DNA from: Desulfobacterales bacterium
Lineage (GTDB): Bacteria > Desulfobacterota > Desulfobacteria > Desulfobacterales > Desulfobacteraceae
Reading direction: 5' to 3'
DNA length: 15,452 nucleotides
NCBI GenBank assembly: GCA_022361135.1
Contig: JAKSBM010000972.1
Coordinates: forward strand, 1 to 15,452
Below, in pieces: positions 1 to 7,207 of the stretch. Under the pieces are notes generated by a model that saw only the letters and a list, made by a program, of their open reading frames with translations, made no database searches and was not told the origin of the DNA. The stretch's first letter is position 1. Every line of letters starts with the position of its first letter. The position numbers and the translations under genes were made by a program.

Positions 1-439
1 GGGTGATTCCACTGAAGGAGGCGGTATTGTGCTCGGATTCCGATTGATAATTATCATTGCCGGCTGTATAGGCGATCCCCATGGCCAGATCGGTTCTTCG
101 GGTGGGGGACCACTCCCCCCCCAGTTCAATGGGGTGAACCAGCCGGTCCCGGTCATTCAACTCTTTATAATCCCGATACTCCGGGCTGTAATTCAAATAA
201 AATCTCAGGTTCTTTTCAAACATACCCAGGGAAAATCCTGCTCCGTAGGTGGTAATAAACTCCTCTTGTTTATTGTCCCGGGTCTCCAGGTAATTGTCGG
301 AAAATTCTTCGCTAACGGACAAGGTGGGCCAAAATTGAAACAAAACCTTTGGATAGACATTGGTCGGAGGCAGTAGGACAAAAAGAATAAACAGACTCCA
401 TGCCCCGATGTAGAGCTTATATCTTCCCAGGAAATTCAT
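1..439 (-). CDS. Outer-membrane beta-barrel protein of the exopolysaccharide locus (N-terminal part, cut by window edge)
   Basis: Reading the minus strand from the ATG at 439 gives an open frame of about 146 codons that runs off the window start. It begins MNFLGRYKLYIGAW and continues with a hydrophobic segment (roughly residues 11-27), which looks like a signal peptide. After that come alternating aromatic and polar stretches (FQFWPTLSVSEEF, then LRFYLNYSPEYRDY), typical of transmembrane beta-strands in outer-membrane barrels. A GGGGAG ribosome site lies 7 nt before the ATG. It follows the polysaccharide export gene by 57 bp on the same strand, so it is probably the next gene of that operon. 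Comparable barrels sit beside export genes in many deltaproteobacterial and exosortase-associated EPS loci. The exact family cannot be fixed from the visible third, so a secretion-channel role is inference. Confidence 0.75.
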   Translation of the reverse strand, partial: MNFLGRYKLYIGAWSLFILFVLLPPTNVYPKVLFQFWPTLSVSEEFSDNYLETRDNKQEEFITTYGAGFSLGMFEKNLRFYLNYSPEYRDYKELNDRDRLVHPIELGGEWSPTRRTDLAMGIAYTAGNDNYQSESEHNTASFSGIT

Positions 440-496
440 AATCCGTCTCCCCATTCTCACTGCTGTTAAGTTTAATCAACCCGGAAAAACCAAAAT

Positions 497-1087
497 CTAG
501 GGTACGATAATGATATCGTCGGCCATCAATTGAATATCATGATTCAGTCGACCTTTGACTATATCATCATAATCAATTTTTATCATAACTTCTTTTTCCG
601 ATGTTCTGCGATAAAGGAGAATTTCATCCTTGGAAGCCCACTCGGTAAACCCCTTGGCCAAGGCAAAGGCCTGGATAACGGTCAGATTCTTAATCAGGGG
701 ATACTCTCCCACCTCCTGGACCTCACCCAAAACATAATATCTCTGGCTCACCGGATTGACCAGAGTGACGGTCACGGAAGGTGCTTCCACAAATTCACTC
801 AACTGGTCCTGGATCATGGTCTTCAGCTCCACCGTGGTATTCCCTTCGGCGGGCAGGTCATCCAACAAGGGAAAAGTGATCTTACCATCATTGCGCACCT
901 GGATACTCTCAAAGGACAGATCCTCTTCCTTCCAGGTAGTAATTTTCAAAATATCGCCAACACCGATTTTATAATCCTTTCCAACGGCCATGGGCTCCTG
1001 GGCAAAGAGTAAATCCCCCCGGGCAACACCGATGACCACCATGGCCACACCAAAGAATAAAACGATATTTTTGTGGAAATTAAACAT
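497..1087 (-). CDS. Periplasmic/outer-membrane polysaccharide export protein (Wza-like, Poly_export + SLBB)
   Basis: This 196-residue protein belongs to the Wza/polysaccharide export family, which forms or lines the outer-membrane exit for capsule or exopolysaccharide. Residues 1-30 are a signal peptide with a hydrophobic core and a likely cleavage after FAQ. No lipobox cysteine is visible, so unlike Wza it is probably not a lipoprotein. The Poly_export domain starts at the typical YKIGVGDILKITTW (39-52) and runs to about 110. A single SLBB-type domain follows (YYVLGEVQEVGEYP, 117-130), and the protein ends at DDIIIVP. It is about half the length of E. coli Wza and lacks a C-terminal membrane helix, like the short export proteins of XrtA/PEP-CTERM-type EPS loci. 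The start has a good GGAGCGGAG ribosome site directly preceded by a GC-rich hairpin. It lies downstream of the kinase and chain-length genes, which supports a role in one export machine. Confidence 0.92.
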   Translation of the reverse strand: MFNFHKNIVLFFGVAMVVIGVARGDLLFAQEPMAVGKDYKIGVGDILKITTWKEEDLSFESIQVRNDGKITFPLLDDLPAEGNTTVELKTMIQDQLSEFVEAPSVTVTLVNPVSQRYYVLGEVQEVGEYPLIKNLTVIQAFALAKGFTEWASKDEILLYRRTSEKEVMIKIDYDDIVKGRLNHDIQLMADDIIIVP

Positions 1088-1502
1088 AGCTCCGCTCCTT
1101 CAATCCCCGGGGGGGATTTGAATTAATGATAACATGTACGTTTCGCAATGAATCCCTTGGGGGCCATTGGATACGCATTGGAATTAGAGATCCCTTGAAT
1201 GAATTCTTGTACGATACCATGGAAATGTTATCGCAACTCCCTGTAAAGCGCACGGGGCGCCACCGTCATAACGGATTTAGCATTAATATTTCCAGTATAA
1301 AAGATATTTCTGATTCACCATGCCGACGAACTTTACACCAGAAACAACAGGGCAAGAACAGATTGCCGCCCTGCCCCGGGGGGATATAAAAACCGATTGG
1401 AGAAATCAAAGATTCTCAAAGAGGAATCTTCCCTTAATTGCTTTATGTGAAACCTGTCCCGTAGATGGCCCATGGGCTTCCATGTACCAGGGAATTTTTT
1501 TT
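1088..1502. other. 415-bp region without a gene inside the EPS operon
   Basis: The stretch between the kinase stop and the export-protein start is far longer than the other gaps of this same-strand cluster (18 and 57 bp). No frame on either strand combines a ribosome site with plausible protein composition. Visible structure is limited. There is an inverted repeat AAGATTC/GAATCTT at 1409-1415 and 1424-1430. A CAGGGC/GCCCTG pair lies at about 1349-1374. There is a TATACT box on the minus strand at 1299-1294 without a convincing -35 box. There is also the hairpin next to the export-gene ribosome site. It may carry a second promoter or a long leader for the export and barrel genes. I recognise no known riboswitch motif. 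Confidence 0.5.
1102..1118 (-). promoter_or_regulatory. GC-rich hairpin abutting the ribosome site of the export gene
   Basis: A perfect 7-bp inverted repeat, AATCCCC / GGGGATT with a 3-base loop, ends about 15 bases upstream of the export-protein ATG. It sits directly against the GAAGGAGCGG ribosome-binding region. In the mRNA this hairpin could affect ribosome access or stabilise a processed 5' end. No alternative base-pairing partner was found, so the regulatory role is inference. Confidence 0.35.
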
Positions 1503-2654
1503 CTAATTCTTTGGATAGCCGTATTGCTGATATCGATAGCTTGCAACGGGCTGTTTTGTTGAAAAATTCTTTATAACGCCAAGGATTTTATCCCTGCCAT
1601 AAATATCGATGATGTCCTGCACATCCTTTTTCCGGGTGATCCCCTGCCGGATAACAATGATGATGCCGTCCACAATTCGCGCAATGGCATTGGTTTCGGA
1701 GGTGATATTGGGGGGCGGTGCATCCACTATGATATACCGATCACTGTATCTGGATTTCAGTTCGGAAAGAAGCCGTCTCATCTGTTCTGAAGACAAAAGT
1801 TCGGAAGGATTGGGAGGAATTTGTCCCCCGGGCAAGACAGTCAACTTATCCAGAAAGGATTTAGACAAAAGGGGAGCCAGGGGAATTCCCGAGGACAAAT
1901 AATCACTCAGCCCTCGATTCCCATCCATTTCAAACAATTGATGAATGGTGGGCGCTCGCAAATCGCAATCCATCAAGAGTACATATTCGTCAATGCTGTT
2001 GGCAATGCTGACGGCAAGGTTGGCCGCCACAAAGGATTTACCCTCATTGGGGGAGGGGCTCGTAATCATGATGCTTCGGGGCGGCGTTCCCTTTTCCGGG
2101 AACAGAATATTATTCTTCAGGAGACGAAATTGTTCCGAAGCGATTGAATTGGGTTTTGTTGCCGTTATTAACCCCTTGGGAATTTGACCGCTCCGCACCT
2201 TGTTCAGCTTGGGAGCGCTGGATGCAAATCGTCTTTTCCGGGGATCCTTGGATACAAACTCCGGGTAGGGCTCCTCAACTTGCTGCCGCGCAGGTTCAGG
2301 CTTGGGCTGGGCAACCCTGGGCTGGGCAGGCTTGGGTTGGGCCGGCTGGGGCTGGGCAGGTCTGGGCGGCGCCTGTTTCGGCTGGGGGGGGGCGGGCCGT
2401 GTATTTTCAACCTTTGGTGCCACCGGAGCTTCGGGTTGCCGGGGGGGAGTTTCAACCTTTTTGCGTGGCGGGGCCGGCGGGGCCTCGGGAGGCGAATCAA
2501 AAGCGCCATCAAAGGCATTGGGAGCCGGCGGCGTTTCCTTGGCAACCGGAGGAGCGGATGGTTCTTCGGAAAAAGGATCCGGGGTCTTTTCCTGTTGTGC
2601 CGGACTTCCGGGTTTGCCCAAATCCTTATCCATGGCTTGTGAAAATTTACCCAT
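1503..2654 (-). CDS. Bacterial tyrosine kinase (BY-kinase, CpsD/Wzc-C type) with Pro-rich N-terminal extension
   Basis: This 383-residue cytoplasmic P-loop ATPase is of the BY-kinase class, which autophosphorylates on a C-terminal tyrosine cluster and, with its Wzz-type partner, controls polymer assembly and length. It shows a Walker A motif SPSPNEGKS (199-207, K206), Walker A' VLLMDCDLR (225-233, D229 and D231) and Walker B YIIVDAPP (307-314, D311). The cluster YRYQQYGY (373-380) near the C-terminus carries four tyrosines. The usual 'KPNSIASEQFRLLKNNI' lead-in lies at about 168-183. The first 130 residues are a Pro/Ala/Gln-rich, presumably disordered tail with repeated PAQP units. This is unusual for the family and could be a linker or docking tail. 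It has no membrane segment. The kinase begins 18 bp after the Wzz-type gene, so the two are separate polypeptides, as in CapA/CapB or CpsC/CpsD pairs. The start has GGGGAG about 10 nt upstream. Confidence 0.93.
   Translation of the reverse strand: MGKFSQAMDKDLGKPGSPAQQEKTPDPFSEEPSAPPVAKETPPAPNAFDGAFDSPPEAPPAPPRKKVETPPRQPEAPVAPKVENTRPAPPQPKQAPPRPAQPQPAQPKPAQPRVAQPKPEPARQQVEEPYPEFVSKDPRKRRFASSAPKLNKVRSGQIPKGLITATKPNSIASEQFRLLKNNILFPEKGTPPRSIMITSPSPNEGKSFVAANLAVSIANSIDEYVLLMDCDLRAPTIHQLFEMDGNRGLSDYLSSGIPLAPLLSKSFLDKLTVLPGGQIPPNPSELLSSEQMRRLLSELKSRYSDRYIIVDAPPPNITSETNAIARIVDGIIIVIRQGITRKKDVQDIIDIYGRDKILGVIKNFSTKQPVASYRYQQYGYPKN
2280..2399 (-). repeat. Degenerate in-frame repeat encoding PAQP-type units in the kinase tail
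   Basis: This stretch encodes about residues 86-125 of the kinase, with recurrent 15-bp-scale units reading P-x-P-A-Q (for example QPKPAQPRVAQPKPEPA). On the plus strand it appears as repeated 'ggctgggc' variants. Such repeats change copy number easily by slippage. The strong bias also creates long spurious Gly/Trp-rich frames on the opposite strand. Confidence 0.7.
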
Positions 2655-2672
2655 GGTTCATCTACTCCCCTG

Positions 2673-4301
2673 TTAAAAATTAAAATAAGTCTTGATAAGA
2701 TTAATGGTTCGATCCAGCCCCCTGAGGCTCAGGGTACCGAAACTTGCCAACAATATCGCAACATAGACGGAGCAACCGACAAAGGCAACCACAGTCAGAT
2801 ATTCTTTCCTTTCCTTTACCGAATCCTTTAACAGGGGGATGGTGGCCAATATGGTAAGGTCCAACTCATCCTCCAATTGCTCGTCCCTTCGAATAAAGGG
2901 GTCGAAAAATTCCAAAAGGAAAATAAAGCCAACGGCCAGACCAAGGCCCAGGAAAACAGCCAGGAAGAAAAACTTTTCCACATTGGGTGAAATGGGTTTT
3001 TCAGGCAGACGGGCATAATCAATGATCCGGAACTGTTCGCCCTTTTGTTTCTTTTCCATGTTCACGGAAAGCTCTGCTTCCAGCTTCCGATCCAGAAGGG
3101 AGTTATAAATATCCCGGATATTGGCATAATCACGCTTGAGGGACTGGAGTTCCAATTCACGCTTGGGAGTATCCTCCACCCGCCGTTGGTAGACCTTCAT
3201 CTTCCCTTCGATATCCCTGATATTATAACCAATCTTCTCAATGTCGTTCTTTATCAGGGCCTCGTTGGCCTGCAATTGCATCAAAGCCGGATTTATGGTT
3301 GCCCTGGGCTTGCTGACCGAAGCCTTGGCTTCTTCATTGGCAGACAGTCCCCGCTCCACCTCCACGGCCCGGGTTAATTTTTCAATACGCTTCTTGATTC
3401 GCTGGATATCGGGATGGCGGTCGGTGTAGCGGCTCAGGAGTTCATTGTACTCCTGCTCTGCCAAAAATAATTGCTCCTCACTCTCGGTCATGCCGAATGG
3501 CGGAGCAAACTGGCTGGCCTGGGTGGAGGAGCGGGTGCCGATGTTCTGTTGCTGCTTCACCGTTGCTATTTGTGAAGCAACCAAAGCCAGGGCGTTTTTC
3601 GCTTCCCTCAACTCGGTATTTTTATCGGCCAGCTGTTGCTGCAACCGGTCCAGGGTTCTCAGGTTACTCTCCAGTTCATCGGGCAGCCCCCCCAGGTATT
3701 TGGAACGGAAGGCCGATAATTTCAACTCATGCTCTTCCAACCGGCGGCGCGTCTTTTCCAACTCAGAATACAAAAATTCGCTGGTCCCAATGGCCTGGGC
3801 CTCCCTGACCTTCAGGTTCTCATCCATGAAAAAACTGGCCAGGGTATTGGTAATACGCATCACCTTCTGGGGCTCGCTGCCAGTGAATTGTATGGAAAAG
3901 GCTTCGGCGCCATGGCGGGCCCTTTCAATCTTCACCTGAACCCGCTTTCGCATATTGGCAATTTTTTCTTCCAGATAAAGATCCGACCGATCCGCATAAA
4001 GATTAAATTGTTCGATGATTTTTTCCAGATTGCTCCGACTTAAAATCTGTTGCGAAATGGTATTAATCCGTTGGTTGATACTGGAGGTCACAACGGATCG
4101 CACATAGGCGGTGGGTACGCTTTGTTGCTGTACAAGAATCAGGGTTGAAGCTTGGTAGGTTTTCTGCGCAGTAAGAACAAGTAGCAGTCCAATGGTGAGC
4201 GATATGCACAATGGTACAATAATGAACCATCGCCTACGCACAATGATATCAAAAATCTGTTCCGGCTTAACTTGAGCCGGCGAGTGTAATGAATCTGCCA
4301 T
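2673..4301 (-). CDS. Polysaccharide chain-length determinant (Wzz/GNVR family inner-membrane co-polymerase)
   Basis: This inner-membrane polysaccharide co-polymerase sets chain length and recruits the kinase encoded just downstream. With the start used here it has 542 residues. TM1 is WFIIVPLCISLTIGLLLVL (about 25-43), preceded by the family hallmark PEQIFDIIVRRR. A long periplasmic coiled coil follows (about 150-400, rich in Leu/Glu/Lys/Arg). The GNVR-type return segment ends in ARLPEKPISPN (about 430-440), then TM2 (about 443-465). An extra hydrophobic segment near 500-522 is present and is not universal in the family. The frame is open up to an ATG at 4361. I prefer the ATG at 4301 because it has an AGGT ribosome site 6 nt upstream. 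The -10-like TATAAT at 4372-4367 would also start transcription at or beyond the 4361 ATG. The 4361 start (562 residues) remains possible. No kinase domain is fused at the C-terminus. Confidence 0.9.
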   Translation of the reverse strand: MADSLHSPAQVKPEQIFDIIVRRRWFIIVPLCISLTIGLLLVLTAQKTYQASTLILVQQQSVPTAYVRSVVTSSINQRINTISQQILSRSNLEKIIEQFNLYADRSDLYLEEKIANMRKRVQVKIERARHGAEAFSIQFTGSEPQKVMRITNTLASFFMDENLKVREAQAIGTSEFLYSELEKTRRRLEEHELKLSAFRSKYLGGLPDELESNLRTLDRLQQQLADKNTELREAKNALALVASQIATVKQQQNIGTRSSTQASQFAPPFGMTESEEQLFLAEQEYNELLSRYTDRHPDIQRIKKRIEKLTRAVEVERGLSANEEAKASVSKPRATINPALMQLQANEALIKNDIEKIGYNIRDIEGKMKVYQRRVEDTPKRELELQSLKRDYANIRDIYNSLLDRKLEAELSVNMEKKQKGEQFRIIDYARLPEKPISPNVEKFFFLAVFLGLGLAVGFIFLLEFFDPFIRRDEQLEDELDLTILATIPLLKDSVKERKEYLTVVAFVGCSVYVAILLASFGTLSLRGLDRTINLIKTYFNF

Positions 4302-4366
4302 GTATTTACCTGGAATTTTTGATTTGAAGTATTGCATTTTCATGCTTTTAACTGACTCCATTTTTT

Positions 4367-4388
4367 ATTATAGTGGGATTTTTGTCAA
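4367..4388 (-). promoter_or_regulatory. Candidate promoter of the EPS (Wzz-kinase) operon
   Basis: On the minus strand a perfect TATAAT lies at 4372-4367, with TTGAGT 15 bp upstream and a TTGACA hexamer at 4388-4383. The exact pairing is ambiguous: TTGAGT-N15-TATAAT, or TTGACA with a weak AAAAAT. Both place the transcript start at about 4360 or below, so the first in-frame ATG (4361) would be leaderless or untranscribed. The hexamers are seen directly; promoter activity is inference. Confidence 0.45.
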
Positions 4389-4435
4389 CTCAAAAAGCAT
4401 TGTGCATCTTCCTTAAAGCCTCGATTTTATAATGT

Positions 4436-4464
4436 TTGACAATGAATTAACCTGGTTTTATCCT
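4436..4464 (+). promoter_or_regulatory. Candidate sigma-70 promoter of pepN, very close to the start codon
   Basis: TTGACA (4436-4441) is a perfect -35 box, followed after 17 bp by TATCCT (4459-4464), which matches TATAAT at 4 of 6 positions. Transcription would start near 4471, just before the ATG at 4473. No Shine-Dalgarno sequence is visible there either, so a leaderless or nearly leaderless mRNA is possible. Confidence 0.4.
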
Positions 4465-4472
4465 TCACAATT

Positions 4473-7085
4473 ATGAAACAGCATACTGAAAAATTCCTAA
4501 AAGACTATCGTCCCGCACCGTATCTTGTTGATTCCATCGAGTTAACCATTGATATCCAAGCGGAAAAGACCCTTGTAACGTCTTCAATGCAAATCCATCG
4601 AAATCCGGAGACGGCAGATGAAACAACGCCGTTGGAACTGGATATGGGCCCCTATGAAATCACCCGGGTGGTCGCCAACGACATGGTGTTGTTAAAGGGG
4701 GAATACCAGGCCGACCAGCGTCATTTCAAGCTGGCAAGAACCCCGGATCAATTCTGCCTGGAAATCACCAATATCCTCCATCCCGACCAGAACACAAGCC
4801 TGGAAGGTCTTTACCAGAGTGGAAAGATTCTCTGCACCCAATGCGAAGCCGAGGGCTTTAGAAATATCACCCCATTCCCCGACCGCCCGGACGTGATGGC
4901 CAAATTTTCCTGCACCCTGGTTGCGGACAAGACCCGATATCCCATCCTGCTTTCCAACGGCAATTGCATGGAATCCGGTGATCTGGAGGACAACCGCCAC
5001 TTTGTGAGGTGGGAAGACCCCTTTAAAAAGCCCTCCTATCTTTTTGCCATGGTGGCCGGTGATCTGGCCTGCCTCACCGATACATTCACCACCCGGTCCG
5101 GCAGGAATGTGGCGCTTAAGATCTATTCAGAAAAAAACGATATAGACAAATGCGGCCATGCCATGGAGAGCCTGAAACAATCCATGGCATGGGATGAAGA
5201 GCGCTTTAACCTGGAATATGATCTCGACCTTTACCAAATCGTGGCCATCAATGATTTCAACGCCGGAGCCATGGAAAACAAAGGACTGAACATATTCAAT
5301 GCCAAATATGTTCTGGCCAACCCGGAAACCGCCACAGATGATGATTTCATGGCCATCCAGGCGGTCATCGGCCATGAATACTTTCACAATTGGACCGGCA
5401 ACCGGGTCACCCTGAAAAACTGGTTCCAACTCAGCCTGAAGGAAGGGCTCACCGTGTTCCGGGACCAGGAGTTTTCATCGGATCTCAACTCCCGTGCCGT
5501 GAACCGCATCGCCAACGTGAAAACCCTTCGAGCTCACCAATTCCCTGAAGACGAGGGCCCCATGGCCCATCCGGTTCGGCCGGAATCCTATATCAAAATG
5601 GACAACTTCTACACCATGACCGTCTATGAGAAGGGTTCGGAATTGGTGAGGATGATCCATTCCATCCTGGGAGAAGAGGATTTCCAGAAAGGGATGAACC
5701 TCTATTTCGAACGATTTGACGGCATGGCCGTCACCACCGAGGACTTTCTCCAGGTCATGGCCGATGCGTCCAATAAGGATTTATCTCAATTTAAATATTG
5801 GTACGCACAGTCGGGGACGCCAAGGGTTAAATTGAAACGGGCCCACGATCCAAAGACAGGCAGCCTGACCCTGACCTTTGAACAATTTACAAAGCCCGAC
5901 CGCAATCAATCCGTGAAGCACCCCGTGCCCATCCCCATTTCACTGGGGCTCATCGGGCCGGATGGAAAGGAGTTACCCTCCAATGGAAGGGGAATGTTCC
6001 TCCTTGAACAGGATCGACAAAGTATTTCCTATGCCAATATTCCCCAGGGAACGGTTCCATCGGTTCTAAGGGATTTTTCAGCACCGGTTCACATGGAAAC
6101 CGATCTTGAAAACCATGAGCTTGCCCATCTCATGGCTTGGGATACCAATGATTTCAACCGGTGGGATGCCGCACAAACCCTTTACAAAAATGAAATACTT
6201 GGCCTGGTGACAACCATCCAAAATAATGAAACAGTCAAGGTCAGCCCAAATCTGGTGGATGCCCTTGCCCAGGCATTGGATCAACCCGATCCGGATCGTG
6301 CCTTCCTGGCCAAGGCACTGGCCATTCCCCGGGAAACCGAAATCAAGGACTATTACGATGCCATAGATGTGGATGCCATCCACCAGGCCCGGAGCTTCCT
6401 TAAAAGGGAATTGGCAGTGGCCCTCAAGGATCGGTTGATTCAAACCGTGGAGACCTGCAAATCGGCTGACCCCACCCGCATTGAACCGGATGATGTGGCC
6501 AAGCGTGCCCTTAAAAACCTGGCCCTCTCCTTCCTGGGCAGCATCAATGATGATGCCTCCAGGCAAATGATCGTCCAGGCATTTGAATCCGCGCGGAACA
6601 TGACCGACGAATTTGCAGCCCTGGGCATCCTTTGCCAATTGGATGAAGGACTCAAAGCCAATGCCGTGGATCAATTCTACCGGAAATGGTCCAATGACAC
6701 CCTGGTTTTGGACAAATGGTTCCAGGCCCAGGCCATCTCCCAATTGCCCGACACCCTGGACCGAATCAAAGCCCTGGCCCAACACCCGGCCTTCAGCATC
6801 AAAAACCCCAATAAGGTACGTTCCCTGGTCCATATGTTTGCCATGCACAACCCCCTGCTCTTCCATGCAAAGGATGGGAGCGGTTACGCCTTTATTGAAA
6901 ACGTTTTACTGGATCTGGATGCCATAAATCCCCAGGTGTCCGCACGGTTGGCATCCAGCTTCAACCTATGGAAAAAATATGATCCCCAACGGCAGGAATT
7001 AATGGGCCAAGCCCTTGAAAGGATTCTATCCACCCAGAATTTATCCAAGAATGTTTACGAAATCATTTCCCGGGCCCTGGAATAA
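4473..7085 (+). CDS. pepN: Aminopeptidase N (M1 family zinc metallopeptidase)
   Basis: This 870-residue protein matches E. coli PepN (870 residues) along its whole length in remembered sequence. Aminopeptidase N is a cytosolic, broad-specificity enzyme that removes N-terminal residues in the last steps of peptide turnover. Visible landmarks are the exopeptidase motif GAMEN (265-269), the zinc site HEYFH (301-305, catalytic E302) with the distal ligand E324 in KEGLTVFRDQEF, and Y385 in FYTMTVYEKG, the transition-state tyrosine. The N-terminal SLYQSG-like and CTQCEAEGFRNITPF segments and the C-terminal helical domain (DKWFQAQA, NPNKVRSLV, NPQVSARLAS) are also conserved. No signal peptide is present. 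It is transcribed away from the EPS operon as a single gene ending in a strong terminator. The ATG lacks a ribosome site, but the N-terminus aligns well with E. coli PepN, so this start is probably right. Confidence 0.97.
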   Translation: MKQHTEKFLKDYRPAPYLVDSIELTIDIQAEKTLVTSSMQIHRNPETADETTPLELDMGPYEITRVVANDMVLLKGEYQADQRHFKLARTPDQFCLEITNILHPDQNTSLEGLYQSGKILCTQCEAEGFRNITPFPDRPDVMAKFSCTLVADKTRYPILLSNGNCMESGDLEDNRHFVRWEDPFKKPSYLFAMVAGDLACLTDTFTTRSGRNVALKIYSEKNDIDKCGHAMESLKQSMAWDEERFNLEYDLDLYQIVAINDFNAGAMENKGLNIFNAKYVLANPETATDDDFMAIQAVIGHEYFHNWTGNRVTLKNWFQLSLKEGLTVFRDQEFSSDLNSRAVNRIANVKTLRAHQFPEDEGPMAHPVRPESYIKMDNFYTMTVYEKGSELVRMIHSILGEEDFQKGMNLYFERFDGMAVTTEDFLQVMADASNKDLSQFKYWYAQSGTPRVKLKRAHDPKTGSLTLTFEQFTKPDRNQSVKHPVPIPISLGLIGPDGKELPSNGRGMFLLEQDRQSISYANIPQGTVPSVLRDFSAPVHMETDLENHELAHLMAWDTNDFNRWDAAQTLYKNEILGLVTTIQNNETVKVSPNLVDALAQALDQPDPDRAFLAKALAIPRETEIKDYYDAIDVDAIHQARSFLKRELAVALKDRLIQTVETCKSADPTRIEPDDVAKRALKNLALSFLGSINDDASRQMIVQAFESARNMTDEFAALGILCQLDEGLKANAVDQFYRKWSNDTLVLDKWFQAQAISQLPDTLDRIKALAQHPAFSIKNPNKVRSLVHMFAMHNPLLFHAKDGSGYAFIENVLLDLDAINPQVSARLASSFNLWKKYDPQRQELMGQALERILSTQNLSKNVYEIISRALE

Positions 7086-7091
7086 ACACCA

Positions 7092-7112
7092 GGGGAATCC
7101 TGTGGAATCCCC
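7092..7112 (+). repeat. Imperfect hairpin just after pepN
   Basis: GGGGAATCC (7092-7100) and GGAATCCCC (7104-7112) form a 9-bp stem with one mismatch and a 3-base loop, 6 bases after the pepN stop. It has no T-run of its own. It probably protects the pepN 3' end or adds to the terminator that follows. Confidence 0.45.
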
Positions 7113-7121
7113 AAACAGAAA

Positions 7122-7157
7122 AAGGGAAGGCATCCTGTGGCTGCCTTCCCTTTTTTT
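7122..7157. terminator. Strong bidirectional rho-independent terminator between pepN and the epimerase
   Basis: A perfect 11-bp stem, AAGGGAAGGCA (7122-7132) with TGCCTTCCCTT (7142-7152) and a 9-base loop, is followed on the plus strand by a run of T to 7157. On the minus strand it is followed by five T opposite 7119-7123. It lies between two convergent genes and fits as terminator for both. Confidence 0.85.
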
Positions 7158-7161
7158 CACT

Positions 7162-7183
7162 TCCCCCCATTTGCGTGGGGGGA
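7162..7183. repeat. GC-rich hairpin upstream of the epimerase stop
   Basis: TCCCCCCA (7162-7169) and TGGGGGGA (7176-7183) form a perfect 8-bp stem with a 6-base loop. On the plus strand it is followed by TTTTAAT, a weaker second terminator for pepN read-through. On the minus strand it lies 25 bases past the epimerase stop without a T-run. Confidence 0.5.
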
Positions 7184-7207
7184 TTTTAATCGAATTAAAT
7201 CAGCCCA

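Noticed and set aside
1102..1118. Recurrent CCCCGGGG-like blocks (also near 1374, 8609 and 8852) as a shared regulator site
   Set aside because: The blocks also occur inside coding sequence and vary in length; no fixed site or spacing emerges.
1349..1374. GGGCAA-type hairpin considered as a c-di-GMP riboswitch
   Set aside because: The conserved core sequences and paired stems of that class could not be found on either strand.
1126..1389. Plus-strand frame of 87 codons in the same gap
   Set aside because: No ribosome site, atypical composition, and no recognisable domain; antisense to the operon.
1320..1562. Plus-strand frame of 80 codons with a hydrophobic end, in the 415-bp gap
   Set aside because: No ribosome site before the ATG, and the hydrophobic end is the complement of the kinase C-terminal coding sequence.
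2280..2399. Repeat tract considered as a CRISPR-like array
   Set aside because: Units are degenerate, lack unique spacers and keep the reading frame of the kinase.
2144..2683. Several long Gly/Trp/Ala-rich frames on the plus strand
   Set aside because: They are complements of the Pro-rich kinase tail; low-complexity bias keeps all frames open.
6078..6866. Minus-strand frame of 262 codons inside pepN
   Set aside because: pepN is unambiguous along its whole length here; the antisense frame has no ribosome site or known motif.
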